From positions 2,542,001 through 2,606,000 of the forward strand of contig NZ_AP021901.1 in NCBI RefSeq assembly GCF_018325905.1: a stretch of 64,000 nucleotides of DNA, in the 5' to 3' direction. The translations under genes were made by a program, and so were the position numbers. This document shows, one piece after another, positions 28,276 through 36,808 of the stretch; within the stretch, counting starts at the first letter, position 1; every line of letters begins with the position of its first letter. The notes under the pieces are model-generated. The model saw only the letters and a list, made by a program, of their open reading frames with translations. It searched no databases and had not been told where the DNA came from. The stretch is from Pseudomonas sp. St316 (GTDB lineage Bacteria > Pseudomonadota > Gammaproteobacteria > Pseudomonadales > Pseudomonadaceae).

Positions 28276-29280
28276 TCAATCCCTAGTCCTACGCCAAATC
28301 CCTTTCCCACTCAACCGTTGCCGATCATGGGCCCCGGTGAAATCCTGCTTCGGCCCCTTGGGCACGATCCCATTGGGGTTGATGGTCTTGTGGCTGCCGT
28401 AGTAATGGCCCTGGATGTGGGTGAAATCCACCGTCTCGGCAATGCCTGGCCACTGGTACAACTCCCGCAGCCAGTTCGACAGGTTTGGATAATCGGCGAT
28501 GCGCCGCAGGTTGCATTTGAAGTGGCCGAAGTACACCGCGTCGAAGCGGATGAGCGTGGTGAACAGGCGGATATCGGCCTCGGTCAGGTATTCGCCAGCC
28601 AGGTAGCGGCGGGTTGCCAGTAACGCCTCCAGCCAATCCAGTTCGGCAAATAGCCGGTCGAAGGCTTCTTCATACGCCGCTTGGGTCGTGGCGAATCCGG
28701 CACGATAGACGCCGTTGTTCACCGCCGGGTAGATCCGCTCGTTCAAGGCGTCGATCTCGTGGCGCAAGGGCTCGGGATACAGGTCCAGGTCGTTGCCGGT
28801 CAAGCCGTCGAAGGCGCTGTTGAACATGCGGATGATTTCCGCCGATTCGTTGTTGACGATGCGCTGTTGGCGTTTGTCCCACAGCGCCGGCACGGTGACG
28901 CGGCCGGTGTAGTGCGCTGTGTCGGCGGTGTAGCGCTGGTGCAGGAAGCTCAAGTTGTCGAGTTTGTCGCCAGTGGAGCCGTGGGCCCTGTCGAAGGTCC
29001 AGCCGTTTTCCAGCATCAGGTAGCTGACCACCGAGACGTCGATCAGGTCTTCCAGGCCCTTGAGCTTGCGCAAGATCAACGTGCGGTGCGCCCAGGGACA
29101 GGCCAGGGAGACATACAAATGGTAGCGCCCGGCCTCGGCGGCAAAGCCGCTCTCACCGGAAGGGCCCGCGCTGCCGTCGGCGGTCACCCAGTGACGGCGT
29201 TGCGCCTGTTCGCGCTGGAAGGTGCCGTCCTTGCTTTCATACCACTGATCCTGCCAGCGGCCTTCGACTAACAAACCCAT
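28276..29280 (-). CDS. yqjG: Glutathionyl-hydroquinone reductase
   Basis: 334 residues, xi-class glutathione transferase (YqjG/PcpF-like). Reduces glutathionyl-(hydro)quinones with glutathione. The catalytic Cys61 is in the family motif SLACPWAHRTLI. The C-terminal helical domain includes LYPEPLRHEIDALNERIYPAVNNGVYRAGFA and the ending ..INPNGIVPKGPKQDF.., both typical. It stands alone on the minus strand, convergent with cysG. Physiological substrate unknown. The gene symbol follows the E. coli homolog. Confidence 0.92.
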   Translation of the reverse strand: MGLLVEGRWQDQWYESKDGTFQREQAQRRHWVTADGSAGPSGESGFAAEAGRYHLYVSLACPWAHRTLILRKLKGLEDLIDVSVVSYLMLENGWTFDRAHGSTGDKLDNLSFLHQRYTADTAHYTGRVTVPALWDKRQQRIVNNESAEIIRMFNSAFDGLTGNDLDLYPEPLRHEIDALNERIYPAVNNGVYRAGFATTQAAYEEAFDRLFAELDWLEALLATRRYLAGEYLTEADIRLFTTLIRFDAVYFGHFKCNLRRIADYPNLSNWLRELYQWPGIAETVDFTHIQGHYYGSHKTINPNGIVPKGPKQDFTGAHDRQRLSGKGIWRRTRD

Positions 29281-29367
29281 CTCGATCTCCTTGCCAATAA
29301 ACGTTGGAGACGAGTCTATTCCGATAGGTTCGAACTAAAAGCGCAAAGGTTGCGGGCTAATGATCGA

Positions 29368-30369
29368 TTAAATCGAACGATCCCGGGCATCCCAATACTG
29401 CCGGGCTTTGTCGAACGCTTCTTCGCGAGCCAGGCCCAGGCCGCGCAAGGCCAGGGCCATGGTCGCGATCAGCGCCAGTTGCGGGTAGCTGTCTTCGACG
29501 TCACCGCGCCAGATCGCCTTCAAGTGCTCGGGATCGAGGTTTTCCGGTTTGACGTGGCGCTGCTCGGCCAGTCGCGGCCATTCTTCGTCCCAACTGGCGC
29601 CACCCGTTGTGCCGTACAAATGGCTGTCGGCGTCCGGGTTGATCTCGATCTCGCCGCCGTCACCCTTGATGACGATGGCGGTATCACCGAGCAAGCCGCT
29701 GGCATCGCGATGCACCGCCTGATAGCCCGGGTGGAAGATGCTTTGCAAGCCGCAACGGGCGGCCAACGGGTTGAGGATGCGTGCCAAGGAGTGGATCGGC
29801 GAGCGCAGGCCCAGGGTATTGCGCAGGTCGATCATCCGCTGCATTTGCGGCGCCCAGTCCACCAGCGGCATGAAGGCCAGGCCGCCGTTGTCCAGCGCAC
29901 TGCCGACCTGTTGCCAATCCCGGCACAGCGGGATCTGCAACAAGCCCAGCAATTGTTCGGTGTAGAGCCGACCTGCCGTGTGAGCGCCACCGCCGTGCAT
30001 GAAAATCCGCACGCCGTTCTGCCCAAGGCACTTGGCCGCCAGCAGGTACCACGGCAAATGACGCTTCTTGCCGGCATAGGTCGGCCAGTCGAGGTCCACC
30101 GTCAGCGCCGGGACCACCAGGCGTTCACGCAGGGCCTCGGTGAAACCGGCCATCTCCTCGGCACTTTCTTCCTTGTGTCGCAGCAGCATCAGGAAGGCGC
30201 CCAGTTGGGTGTCCTCGACCTTTTCGTCGAGCACCAGGCCCATGGCTTCGCGGGCTTCTTCGCGGGTCAGGTTGCGGGCGCCGCGCTTGCCTTTGCCAAG
30301 GATGCGCACGAACTGGGCGAACGGGTGTTCGGCCGGGGTCTCAAGGGTCAGCGAAGGAAAGTCGGTCAT
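29368..30369 (-). CDS. ybiB: YbiB/TrpD2-like protein, anthranilate phosphoribosyltransferase fold
   Basis: 333 residues from the ATG at 30369, whose ATGA overlaps the tusE stop; a TTG two codons earlier is less likely. It is related to TrpD (GKGKRGARNLTREEAREAMGLVL.., RIFMHGGGAHTAGRLYTEQ, VHRDASGLLGDTAIVIKGDGGEIEINPD). It belongs to the YbiB/TrpD2 branch, which I recall as nucleic-acid-binding and not acting in tryptophan synthesis. It is the last gene of the tusDCBE operon. The function is uncertain; a link to tRNA thiolation is an inference from position. Confidence 0.88.
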   Translation of the reverse strand: MTDFPSLTLETPAEHPFAQFVRILGKGKRGARNLTREEAREAMGLVLDEKVEDTQLGAFLMLLRHKEESAEEMAGFTEALRERLVVPALTVDLDWPTYAGKKRHLPWYLLAAKCLGQNGVRIFMHGGGAHTAGRLYTEQLLGLLQIPLCRDWQQVGSALDNGGLAFMPLVDWAPQMQRMIDLRNTLGLRSPIHSLARILNPLAARCGLQSIFHPGYQAVHRDASGLLGDTAIVIKGDGGEIEINPDADSHLYGTTGGASWDEEWPRLAEQRHVKPENLDPEHLKAIWRGDVEDSYPQLALIATMALALRGLGLAREEAFDKARQYWDARDRSI

Positions 30370-30701
30370 AAGCAATTCGTCGGTTTGGGCAGGCCCGCCA
30401 GCTTGGCGGCGAGTTTGGCGGGAGTGCCTTTGAACAATCGGTTCAGGTGCAGGCTGTTGCCTTTGTCCGCGCCCAGTTTCAGTGCCGTGTACTTGATCAG
30501 CGGCCGGGTTGCGGGGGAGAGCTGGAATTGGTCATAGAAGCCGCGCAGCAGTTCGAGGATCTCCCAGTGTTCGGGGCCCAGCTCGATGTCTTCGGCGGTT
30601 GCCAGGGCCGTGGCGACCTCGGCCGACCAGTCGTCAAGGTCGGCCAGGTAGCCGTCCTTGTCCAGCGCGATGGCGCGGTCGCCCACGTTCAGCGTCTTCA
30701 T
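30366..30701 (-). CDS. tusE: Sulfur relay protein TusE (DsrC-like)
   Basis: 111 residues with the DsrC/TusE fold sequence (DKDGYLADLDDWSAEVATALA..) and the essential penultimate cysteine (Cys110 in ..PTNCL). It accepts sulfur from TusBCD and passes it to MnmA for 2-thiouridine in tRNA; mnmA is at 6653-7777. ATGA overlaps occur with both tusB and ybiB. Confidence 0.94.
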   Translation of the reverse strand: MKTLNVGDRAIALDKDGYLADLDDWSAEVATALATAEDIELGPEHWEILELLRGFYDQFQLSPATRPLIKYTALKLGADKGNSLHLNRLFKGTPAKLAAKLAGLPKPTNCL

Positions 30702-30991
30702 AACCAGGTGTTGACCTTGTCGTGCTCGATCGACAGCTCGACGAAACCTGAGTAGTTGATGGCTTCGGCCCAGTCTGGCGTATCCAGGGCGCGGGCCTGG
30801 AGGTCTTCGGCGAGCACGAACAGGTTTACGCCAGCGGCCTGCAGCACTTCAAACGGTGGGCTGCCCGGTTGCAACGCGTACGTCGCGTCACCGCACAGCA
30901 GCAGCGCATCCTGATTGCCCAATAGCCGCAGGCAACTGGCGAGGCGGTTATCGCCGAAGGGCGAATGAGACAACACATGCAAAGTCGACAT
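30698..30991 (-). CDS. tusB: Sulfur relay protein TusB (DsrH-like)
   Basis: 97 residues: MSTLHVLSHSPFGDNRLASCLRLL at the start and a C-terminal ..HDKVNTWL. It is the small subunit of the TusBCD hexamer. It overlaps tusC by one base (TGATG) and tusE by four. Confidence 0.92.
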   Translation of the reverse strand: MSTLHVLSHSPFGDNRLASCLRLLGNQDALLLCGDATYALQPGSPPFEVLQAAGVNLFVLAEDLQARALDTPDWAEAINYSGFVELSIEHDKVNTWL

Positions 30992-31353
30992 CAGAGGGTG
31001 ATCACCTGGTCGTAACGGTCAATGAGCGCGGCGATTTGCGGTCCGGTCAGTGTTTTCACCTCGCCCAGCGCCAGGGTGTCAGTGGCGATACCACGTTCGG
31101 CGGCGCTGTCGGCGCAGAGGAACAGGTCCTCGACGCCGAACATCGGCAACGCCTGCAGGTTGGCACTCAGGTCCTTTTGCTGGACAGCCTTGGCGTTTTG
31201 GCCGGCCGTGAGCTGGAACACCCCGTCGTCGAGAAACAGCAGGCCGATGGGCAGGTCGAACGCACCGCCGGCCAGGACGATGTCCAGCGCTTCACGGGCG
31301 CCGGGGCCGGACCATGGGGCCTGGCGGCTGATGAGCAATAAAGACTTGGCCAT
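30991..31353 (-). CDS. tusC: Sulfur relay protein TusC (DsrF-like)
   Basis: 120 residues from the ATG at 31353 (MAKSLLLISRQAPW). Member of the DsrEF fold, subunit of TusBCD. The frame is open for 69 more codons upstream inside tusD, but the TGATG overlap with the tusD stop fixes the start. Confidence 0.93.
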   Translation of the reverse strand: MAKSLLLISRQAPWSGPGAREALDIVLAGGAFDLPIGLLFLDDGVFQLTAGQNAKAVQQKDLSANLQALPMFGVEDLFLCADSAAERGIATDTLALGEVKTLTGPQIAALIDRYDQVITL

Positions 31354-31745
31354 CACGCGCCTCCAAAACAGATCAAGCGGTCGGCGTCCTGGATCGCATC
31401 GTGCAACTGGCCCAGCCCGGACAAGGCCCAGGGCGCTTCGACACTGGCCGCCGAACGCTGGTAGCGCTGGGCTTCTTCTTCGTTCAATACCCCACGGCGC
31501 AATGCCGCCGCGATGCAGACCACGCCGTCGAGCCGGTTGTCGCTGACAAACGCGCTCCACTGCTGGGGCAGGTCCTGCTCGTCCTGGGGCGTGACGACAC
31601 TGGCGCAGGCGTTATAGACGCCGTCCTGATAGAAAAACAACCGCACGATCTCATGCCCGCCCGCCAGCGCCGCCTGGGCAAACAGCAAGGCACGGCGCGA
31701 GGAGGGCGCATGGGCGGCGGAAAATAGCGCGATGGCGAACTTCAT
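31353..31745 (-). CDS. tusD: Sulfur relay protein TusD (DsrE-like)
   Basis: 130 residues from the ATG at 31745 (MKFAIALFSAAHAPSSRRALLFAQAAL). It carries the conserved cysteine within FYQDGVYNACA, which in E. coli TusD is the sulfur carrier. First gene of the tusDCBE-ybiB operon; all joints are overlaps of 1-4 bases. Confidence 0.93.
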   Translation of the reverse strand: MKFAIALFSAAHAPSSRRALLFAQAALAGGHEIVRLFFYQDGVYNACASVVTPQDEQDLPQQWSAFVSDNRLDGVVCIAAALRRGVLNEEEAQRYQRSAASVEAPWALSGLGQLHDAIQDADRLICFGGA

Positions 31746-31870
31746 GACAGACCCGATCAGCAAAACTGCGGCCATGATAATGCTTTATGGGCGGTGGGGC
31801 GATTGGCAGGGAAGGGGGCGAGACCTGTTTGGTTCAAGGGCATTTAAAGAATGCTCCTGCTCGATTGCGT

Positions 31871-31977
31871 TGTAGGAGCTGCCGAGCGAAGCGAGGCTGC
31901 GATCTTTCCGAATGCAATTGAGTCTCAAGCGAAAGATCAAAAGATCGCAGCCTCGCTTCGCTCGACAGCTCCTACAG
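31871..31977. repeat. Long inverted repeat, family C
   Basis: TGTAGGAGCTGCCGAGCGAAGCGAGGCTGCGATCTTT and its complement form arms of about 36 bases around a 30-base centre, between tusD and the next gene. Related copies are at 36003-36071 and 43419-43534. Confidence 0.88.
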
Positions 31978-31993
31978 GCCACAGGGAAAGTGC

Positions 31994-32329
31994 TCAGCTT
32001 TGGCTTTTGAGGCCGTGCAGCTCGCAATACTCCGCCCAGTCCATCCCCGCCATCTCCGCCACTTCCTTGTGCACTTCCAGGCGCTGGGCCTGGTAGTCCT
32101 GGGGCGAGGCGGCGGTCAGTTGCAGGGTCAGTTCCCAGGCAAACAGGCCCAGGCGCTCGGCCTCGGCTTCGAAGGCTTCATGCAACCGCTCGGCGCGGTA
32201 CTGCGCGGCGGTCTCGCCCTTGGCCTGGGCCAGCAGCGGGTTGAGGTGGTCCAACTCGACGCGCAGCTCGGGGCGTTCATCGAGAAATTTTTCCAGGGCT
32301 CGTTCGTGTTGCTGTTCGGTTGCCGCCAT
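31994..32329 (-). CDS. Small acidic conserved protein, possibly DUF6388
   Basis: 111 residues from the ATG at 32329 (MAATEQQHERALEKFLDERPELRVELD). It is acidic, rich in Glu/Ala/Leu and predicted helical, with no signal peptide or membrane segment. It looks like the pseudomonad family I remember as DUF6388, but I cannot confirm this. The start is 2 bases after the stop of the upstream HTH protein and has AAGGAG before it, so the two form an operon. Function unknown. Confidence 0.75.
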   Translation of the reverse strand: MAATEQQHERALEKFLDERPELRVELDHLNPLLAQAKGETAAQYRAERLHEAFEAEAERLGLFAWELTLQLTAASPQDYQAQRLEVHKEVAEMAGMDWAEYCELHGLKSQS

Positions 32330-32331
32330 GG

Positions 32332-32592
32332 TCACTCCTTGGGGGATGCAGACTGCTTCTTGCTGGCCTTGGCCGCAGCCGCCAGGCATTCGAGGGCGAA
32401 CTGTTCGGTGTAGGTCATCTGGATCGGCGTGGTTTCGCCCTTGACGGTGCGTTCGCCGTCGAGGATGTAGCGAATCCGCTTGTCGGTGACGCCGATGCGC
32501 TTGGCGATCCAGGACGGTGTCTGGCCGATCTGGCTGATCAGTTTGTCGGCGTATTCGGCGGTGGGTTTGTAGAATTCGGCGTTGGGGGTCAT
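32332..32592 (-). CDS. Small helix-turn-helix protein
   Basis: 86 residues. The segment GQTPSWIAKRIGVTDKRIRYILDG (about residues 23-46) is a Cro/XRE-like helix-turn-helix. The tail is Lys/Ala/Ser-rich. It probably binds DNA, perhaps regulating its own two-gene operon with the small acidic protein downstream. It is too small to carry a sensor domain. Confidence 0.75.
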   Translation of the reverse strand: MTPNAEFYKPTAEYADKLISQIGQTPSWIAKRIGVTDKRIRYILDGERTVKGETTPIQMTYTEQFALECLAAAAKASKKQSASPKE

Positions 32593-32734
32593 GGGGCGTT
32601 CCGCGTGGCTGGTGGCAATGGCGCGACAGGGTGCGCGAATCGCAGGCCGATGTCCCGTGTAAATTTCAGTAAAGCAGCACGAAGGCCTGGGCCGCAGTGC
32701 TACAGTCCGTTTTTTTTCTTGATGAGTGAACGCA

Positions 32735-33085
32735 ATGCGAATGTTGACCGTGGCCCTGGCCGCAACCTTGCTGGCCGGCTGCGCGGGTTCGGCGATGAAC
32801 GAGGCCCGGACCCAGGCCCCTTACAAGACCCTGACCTCGGACAAACCCGAGCAGGTCGTGGCCCAGTGCGTGCAGTTTTCCTGGCAGGACGAAGCGGTGT
32901 TCGGTGTCGATGCTGGCGCCTACCTGCAACCGGGCAAGAAGGGTGGCTCGACGGTCTACACCCGCTCTGCCGAAGTGTTTGTCGATTTGCATGCCGGTGC
33001 CACGGGCACCGAGTTGAGTTATTACGCCAAGCATGACGACTTCGTGGCCAAGCGCCGGTTGGCGGCGCTAGCGACCTGTCTTTGA
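32735..33085 (+). CDS. Putative lipoprotein
   Basis: 116 residues from the ATG at 32735 (MRMLTVALAATLLAGCAG). It has a lipoprotein signal with lipobox LAGC, so the mature protein starts at Cys16. An in-frame GTG three codons upstream is possible. The mature part is about 100 residues with a Cys in AQCVQFSW and another at the C-terminus (ATCL) that could form a disulfide. No family recognised. Probably outer-membrane-anchored, because the residue after Cys is not Asp. Confidence 0.8.
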   Translation: MRMLTVALAATLLAGCAGSAMNEARTQAPYKTLTSDKPEQVVAQCVQFSWQDEAVFGVDAGAYLQPGKKGGSTVYTRSAEVFVDLHAGATGTELSYYAKHDDFVAKRRLAALATCL

Positions 33086-33104
33086 GCCGATAGACCGAGG
33101 TGCC

Positions 33105-33660
33105 TGCCATCGCGAGCAGGCTCGCTCCCACACAGGTCCGGCGCGGCCGAAAAAGGGTCAACCACCGCAAGTCCCCTGTGGGAGCGAGCTTGCTCGCGAT
33201 GGCGGTGGGGCAGGCGACAGAAATGTTCACTGTTAAATGGCTATCGCGAGCAAGCTCCCACACAGGTCCGGCGTGGCCGAAAAAGGGTCAACCACCGCAA
33301 GTCCCCTGTGGGAGCGAGCTTGCTCGCGATGGCGGTGGGGCAGGCGACAGAAATGTTCACTGTTAGATGACTATCGCGAGCAAGCTCCCACACAGATCCG
33401 GCGTGGCCGAAAAAGGGTCAACCACCGCAAGTCCCCTGTGGGAGCGAGCTTGCTCGCGATGGCGGTGGGGCAGGCGACAGAAATGTTGACTATTAGATGA
33501 CTATCGCGAGCAAGCTCCCACACAGATCCGGCGTGGCCGAAAAAGGGTCAACCACCGCAAGTCCCCTGTGGGAGCGAGCTTGCTCGCGATGGCGGTGGGG
33601 CAGGCGACAGAAATGTTGACTGTTAGATGGCTATCGCGAGCAAGCTCGCTCCCACGGGGG
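33105..33660. repeat. 130-bp tandem repeat array built on REP elements
   Basis: About 4.3 copies of a 130-base unit. The marker AAAAGGGTCA recurs at 33151, 33281, 33411 and 33541, exactly 130 bases apart. Each unit holds a full right-facing REP (GTGGGAGCGAGCTTGCTCGCGATGGC) and a left-facing REP shortened by 4 bases (GCGAGCAAGCTCCCACAC). The two outer left-facing copies (33111 and 33634) are full length. Copies differ by only a few substitutions, which implies recent expansion. No coding function is likely. Confidence 0.93.
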
Positions 33661-33667
33661 GTGGGGT

Positions 33668-34102
33668 TTAGTCAGCCGGAGCCAGGCGCTTCTGGAAGAA
33701 GAAGTGCTGGTGGCCTGGTGGGTAGTCGTCGATCTGGCCGATTTCCGTGAAGCCGTGTTTCCTATAGAACGCCGGCGCCTGGAAGTCGAAGGTGTCCAGC
33801 CAGATGCCCACGCAGTTTTTCTCCCGGGCCAGCTCTTCGGCCATCCTTACCAACGTCGAGCCTGTGCCTTGGCCCCGGGCCTGTTCCGGCACTACCAGCA
33901 GCTCGATGTAAAACCAGCGGAAAAATACGCGCCCGTAGAGCCCGCCGACTATTTCGTTGCTGTGTTCATCGCGCACCAGCCACGCCACCAGTTCAGGCAC
34001 CGTTCCGCCGGTCTTGGCCGTGTTATAGGCCCGTAGCGGAGCGAGAATGGCCTGGCGTTCTTCGTCGGTGGGCGTGTCCGTGCGTTCGATTCGCAGTGTC
34101 AT
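33668..34102 (-). CDS. GNAT family N-acetyltransferase
   Basis: 144 residues. The acetyl-CoA-binding block IELLVVPEQARGQGTGSTLVRMAEELA (about 68-94) fits the V-x-P-..-R-G-Q-G-x-G rule. The ending ..APAFYRKHGFTEIGQIDDYPPGHQHFFFQKRL is typical of a subfamily of unknown substrate. It is divergent from ggt, and its end abuts the tandem repeat array. Confidence 0.88.
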   Translation of the reverse strand: MTLRIERTDTPTDEERQAILAPLRAYNTAKTGGTVPELVAWLVRDEHSNEIVGGLYGRVFFRWFYIELLVVPEQARGQGTGSTLVRMAEELAREKNCVGIWLDTFDFQAPAFYRKHGFTEIGQIDDYPPGHQHFFFQKRLAPAD

Positions 34103-34266
34103 CGGCGATGTCCTTATTCAGTAAAAAATCAACCGCACGAGCCTATCGCAAAGGGGACGTTGCCGTAACCCAGCCGACGGCTGACAGGCGCATTCCGCAA
34201 ACCGGGCCATACTGCCTAATGCTCTTGAAGCGATCCCCGATCCTTAGAACAAGAAGAGACCGACTC

Positions 34267-35994
34267 ATGAAGTTCGAATCCTTAGCCCGGACCCTCATCG
34301 CTACGTCATTGACCCTCGGATGTTTATCGGCGTACGCCGCCTCCCAGGCGCCAGTGGCTGCCGAGAACGGTATGGTGGTCACCGCCCAGCACCTGGCGAC
34401 TCATGTGGGTGTTGACGTGCTCAAGAATGGCGGCAACGCCGTGGATGCGGCGGTGGCGGTGGGATACGCCCTGGCGGTGGTGTATCCGGCGGCGGGTAAT
34501 CTGGGCGGCGGGGGGTTCATGACCCTGCAAATGGCGGACGGCCGCAAGACATTCCTGGATTTTCGCGAAAAAGCCCCCCTGGCCGCCACCGCCAACATGT
34601 ACCTGGACAAGGACGGCAACGTCGTTCCCGACCTCAGCACCCGCGGACACCTGGCGGTGGGCGTACCCGGCACCGTGTCCGGCATGGAATTGGCGCTGGC
34701 CAAGTACGGCAGCAAGCCCCGGGCGGAACTGATCGCCCCGGCCATCGAGTTCGCCGAGCAAGGCTTCACCCTGGAGCAGGGCGATGTCGATTTGCTGGAA
34801 ACCGCCACCGATGTGTTCAAGAAGGACATGCGCGACTCTGGGGCGATCTTCCTGCACAACGGCGAGCCCATGCAGGTCGGCCAGAAACTGGTACAAAAAG
34901 ACCTCGCCAAGACCCTGCGGGAAATCTCCGCCAAGGGCGCCGACGGCTTCTACAAAGGCTGGGTCGCCGATGCCCTGGTCACCTCCAGCCAGGCCAACAA
35001 AGGCATCATCACCCAGGCCGACCTGGACAAGTACAAGACCCGCGAGCTGGCCCCGGTGGAGTGCGACTACCGCGGCTACCACATCATCTCGGCGCCGCCG
35101 CCCAGTTCCGGCGGGGTGGTGCTGTGCCAGATCATGAACATCCTCGATGGCTATCCGATGAAGGACCTGGGGTTCCATTCGGCCCAGGGCATGCACTACC
35201 AGATCGAAGCCATGCGCCACGCCTACGTGGACCGCAACAGCTATCTGGGTGACCCGGACTTCGTGAAGAATCCCATCGACCATCTGCTGGATAAAAACTA
35301 CGCCGCCAAACTGCGCGCCGCCATTGAGCCGCAAAAGGCCGGCGACTCGCAGAAGATCAAGCCCGGCGTGGCGCCCCATGAGGGCAGCAACACCACCCAT
35401 TACTCCATCGTCGACCAGTGGGGCAACGCCGTTTCGGTCACCTACACCCTCAACGACTGGTTCGGTGCCGGCGTCATGGCGAGCAAGACTGGGGTGATAC
35501 TCAACGACGAGATGGACGACTTCACCGCCAAGGTCGGCGTGCCCAACATGTATGGCCTGGTGCAGGGCGAGGCCAACGCCATCGCGCCGGGCAAGGCGCC
35601 GCTGTCATCCATGAGCCCGACCATCGTCACCAAGGACGGCAAGACGGTCATGGTGGTGGGCACCCCGGGCGGCAGCCGGATCATCACCGCGACGTTGCTG
35701 ACGATCCTTAATGTGATCGACTACGGCATGAACCTCCAGGAGGCTGTTGATGCGCCGCGTTTCCACCAGCAGTGGATGCCGGAGCAAACCAACCTGGAGA
35801 CCTTTGCGGCCAGCCCGGATACCCAGAAGCTGCTGGAGAGCTGGGGGCACAAGTTTGCCGGCCCGCAGGACCCCAACCACATTGCCGCGATCCTGGTCGG
35901 TGCGCCGTCATTGGGTGGCAAACCGGTCGGCAAGAACCGCTTCTATGGTGCCAACGACCCCCGTCGCAACACGGGGTTGTCGCTGGGTTATTAA
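34267..35994 (+). CDS. ggt: Gamma-glutamyltranspeptidase
   Basis: 575 residues from the ATG at 34267 (MKFESLARTLIATSLTLGCLSAYA, a Sec signal peptide). Periplasmic enzyme that hydrolyses glutathione and transfers gamma-glutamyl groups. The precursor self-cleaves before the catalytic Thr, here Thr377 in NTTHYSIVD, giving large and small subunits. Family blocks GGNAVDAAVAVGYALAVVYP and GGGGFM are present, as are SSMSPTIV and GTPGGSRIITA near the active site. Confidence 0.96.
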   Translation: MKFESLARTLIATSLTLGCLSAYAASQAPVAAENGMVVTAQHLATHVGVDVLKNGGNAVDAAVAVGYALAVVYPAAGNLGGGGFMTLQMADGRKTFLDFREKAPLAATANMYLDKDGNVVPDLSTRGHLAVGVPGTVSGMELALAKYGSKPRAELIAPAIEFAEQGFTLEQGDVDLLETATDVFKKDMRDSGAIFLHNGEPMQVGQKLVQKDLAKTLREISAKGADGFYKGWVADALVTSSQANKGIITQADLDKYKTRELAPVECDYRGYHIISAPPPSSGGVVLCQIMNILDGYPMKDLGFHSAQGMHYQIEAMRHAYVDRNSYLGDPDFVKNPIDHLLDKNYAAKLRAAIEPQKAGDSQKIKPGVAPHEGSNTTHYSIVDQWGNAVSVTYTLNDWFGAGVMASKTGVILNDEMDDFTAKVGVPNMYGLVQGEANAIAPGKAPLSSMSPTIVTKDGKTVMVVGTPGGSRIITATLLTILNVIDYGMNLQEAVDAPRFHQQWMPEQTNLETFAASPDTQKLLESWGHKFAGPQDPNHIAAILVGAPSLGGKPVGKNRFYGANDPRRNTGLSLGY

Positions 35995-36002
35995 TCCGCT
36001 GT

Positions 36003-36071
36003 TGGCGCTGGCGAAGGCTGCGATCTTTCGGGCCGGCGATCGTAGCCTCGCTTCGCTCGACAGCGCCTGCA
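36003..36071. repeat. Family C palindrome, short copy
   Basis: GCTGGCGAAGGCTGCGATCTTTCG..CGATCGTAGCCTCGCTTCGCTCGACAGC, a shortened and diverged member of the GTAGGAGCTG family between ggt and the next gene. Confidence 0.75.
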
Positions 36072-36108
36072 TGGCTTAAGCGTCCAATACCGTTGCGAAG
36101 AGGAAAAT

Positions 36109-36642
36109 ATGAACACCGCATTGCTGATCATCGATGTCCAGGATGCGCTGTGCTCAGGCGAAGAGGAGTGCTTCGACAGCCAACGCATCATCCGGACCAT
36201 CAACAACCTGGCGGCCAAAACCCGGGCCCTGGGCTTGACGGTGATCCTGATCCAGCACGAAGAGTTGGAAGGTTCGCTGACGTATGGTTCTGCCGCTTGG
36301 CAACTGGCCGACGACCTGTTGACCGCTGCCGATGACCTGCGGGTGCGCAAGACCACCCCCGATGCCTTCTACCAGACCGACCTGCAACCGTTGTTGCAGG
36401 CCCGTGGGATCGACCGCCTGGTGATCTGCGGGCTGCAAACCGACTGTTGCGTCAACGCCACCGTGCGCCAGGCCCATGCTCTGGGGTACGACGTGGTTTT
36501 GGCGGCCGATGCCCACTCCACGGTGGACAACGGCAGCATGGCGGCCGAGCAGATCATCGCCAATCACAACAATCGGCTGGGGCGGCTGAGCAGTGCGGTA
36601 TCGCGGATCGACGTGGTGCCGGCTGCTGACATCCGCCTCTGA
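36109..36642 (+). CDS. Isochorismatase-like cysteine hydrolase
   Basis: 177 residues. The catalytic triad of the family is visible: Asp9 in LLIIDVQ, Lys81 in RVRKTTPDAF, and Cys114 in ICGLQTDCCVNAT. Such enzymes include nicotinamidases, ureidoacrylate hydrolases and isochorismatases; the substrate cannot be chosen here. It stands alone, 114 bases after ggt. Confidence 0.9.
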   Translation: MNTALLIIDVQDALCSGEEECFDSQRIIRTINNLAAKTRALGLTVILIQHEELEGSLTYGSAAWQLADDLLTAADDLRVRKTTPDAFYQTDLQPLLQARGIDRLVICGLQTDCCVNATVRQAHALGYDVVLAADAHSTVDNGSMAAEQIIANHNNRLGRLSSAVSRIDVVPAADIRL

Positions 36643-36672
36643 CCCGAAACCCATGAAACGTCACGTCAGTCC

Positions 36673-36740
36673 TGTGGCGAGGGGAATATCTATGGTGAGA
36701 AGAATTACCTGTGGCGAGGGGATAAATCCCCTCGCCACAG
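36673..36740. repeat. Family B palindrome with extra half copy
   Basis: A full TGTGGCGAGGGGATAAATCCCCTCGCCACA at 36710-36740, preceded by a lone left half (CTGTGGCGAGGGGA) at 36672-36685. Confidence 0.85.
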
Positions 36741-36749
36741 GTAAATGCC

Positions 36750-36806
36750 CTCACTATGAATGAACACCCTCACTACGAATAAATCCGCTCACTAGAGGGA
36801 AAAAAC
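36750..36806 (+). promoter_or_regulatory. Three direct repeats (CTCACTA, 19-bp period)
   Basis: CTCACTA occurs at 36750, 36769 and 36788, exactly 19 bases apart. The first two copies also share GAAT in the next positions. The array ends only a few bases before the GTG start of the regulator at 36809. Direct repeats at about two helical turns suit an OmpR-type winged-helix protein, so this may be an autoregulatory operator. Confidence 0.5.
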
Positions 36807-36808
36807 GG

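Noticed and set aside
33105..33660. CRISPR array
   Set aside because: Units are 130 bases with no variable spacers and made of REP palindromes; no cas genes in the window.
33100..33750. Plus-strand open frames with repeated peptides through the 130-bp array
   Set aside because: They are read-through of REP repeats, with no ribosome-binding site and frames that change between copies.
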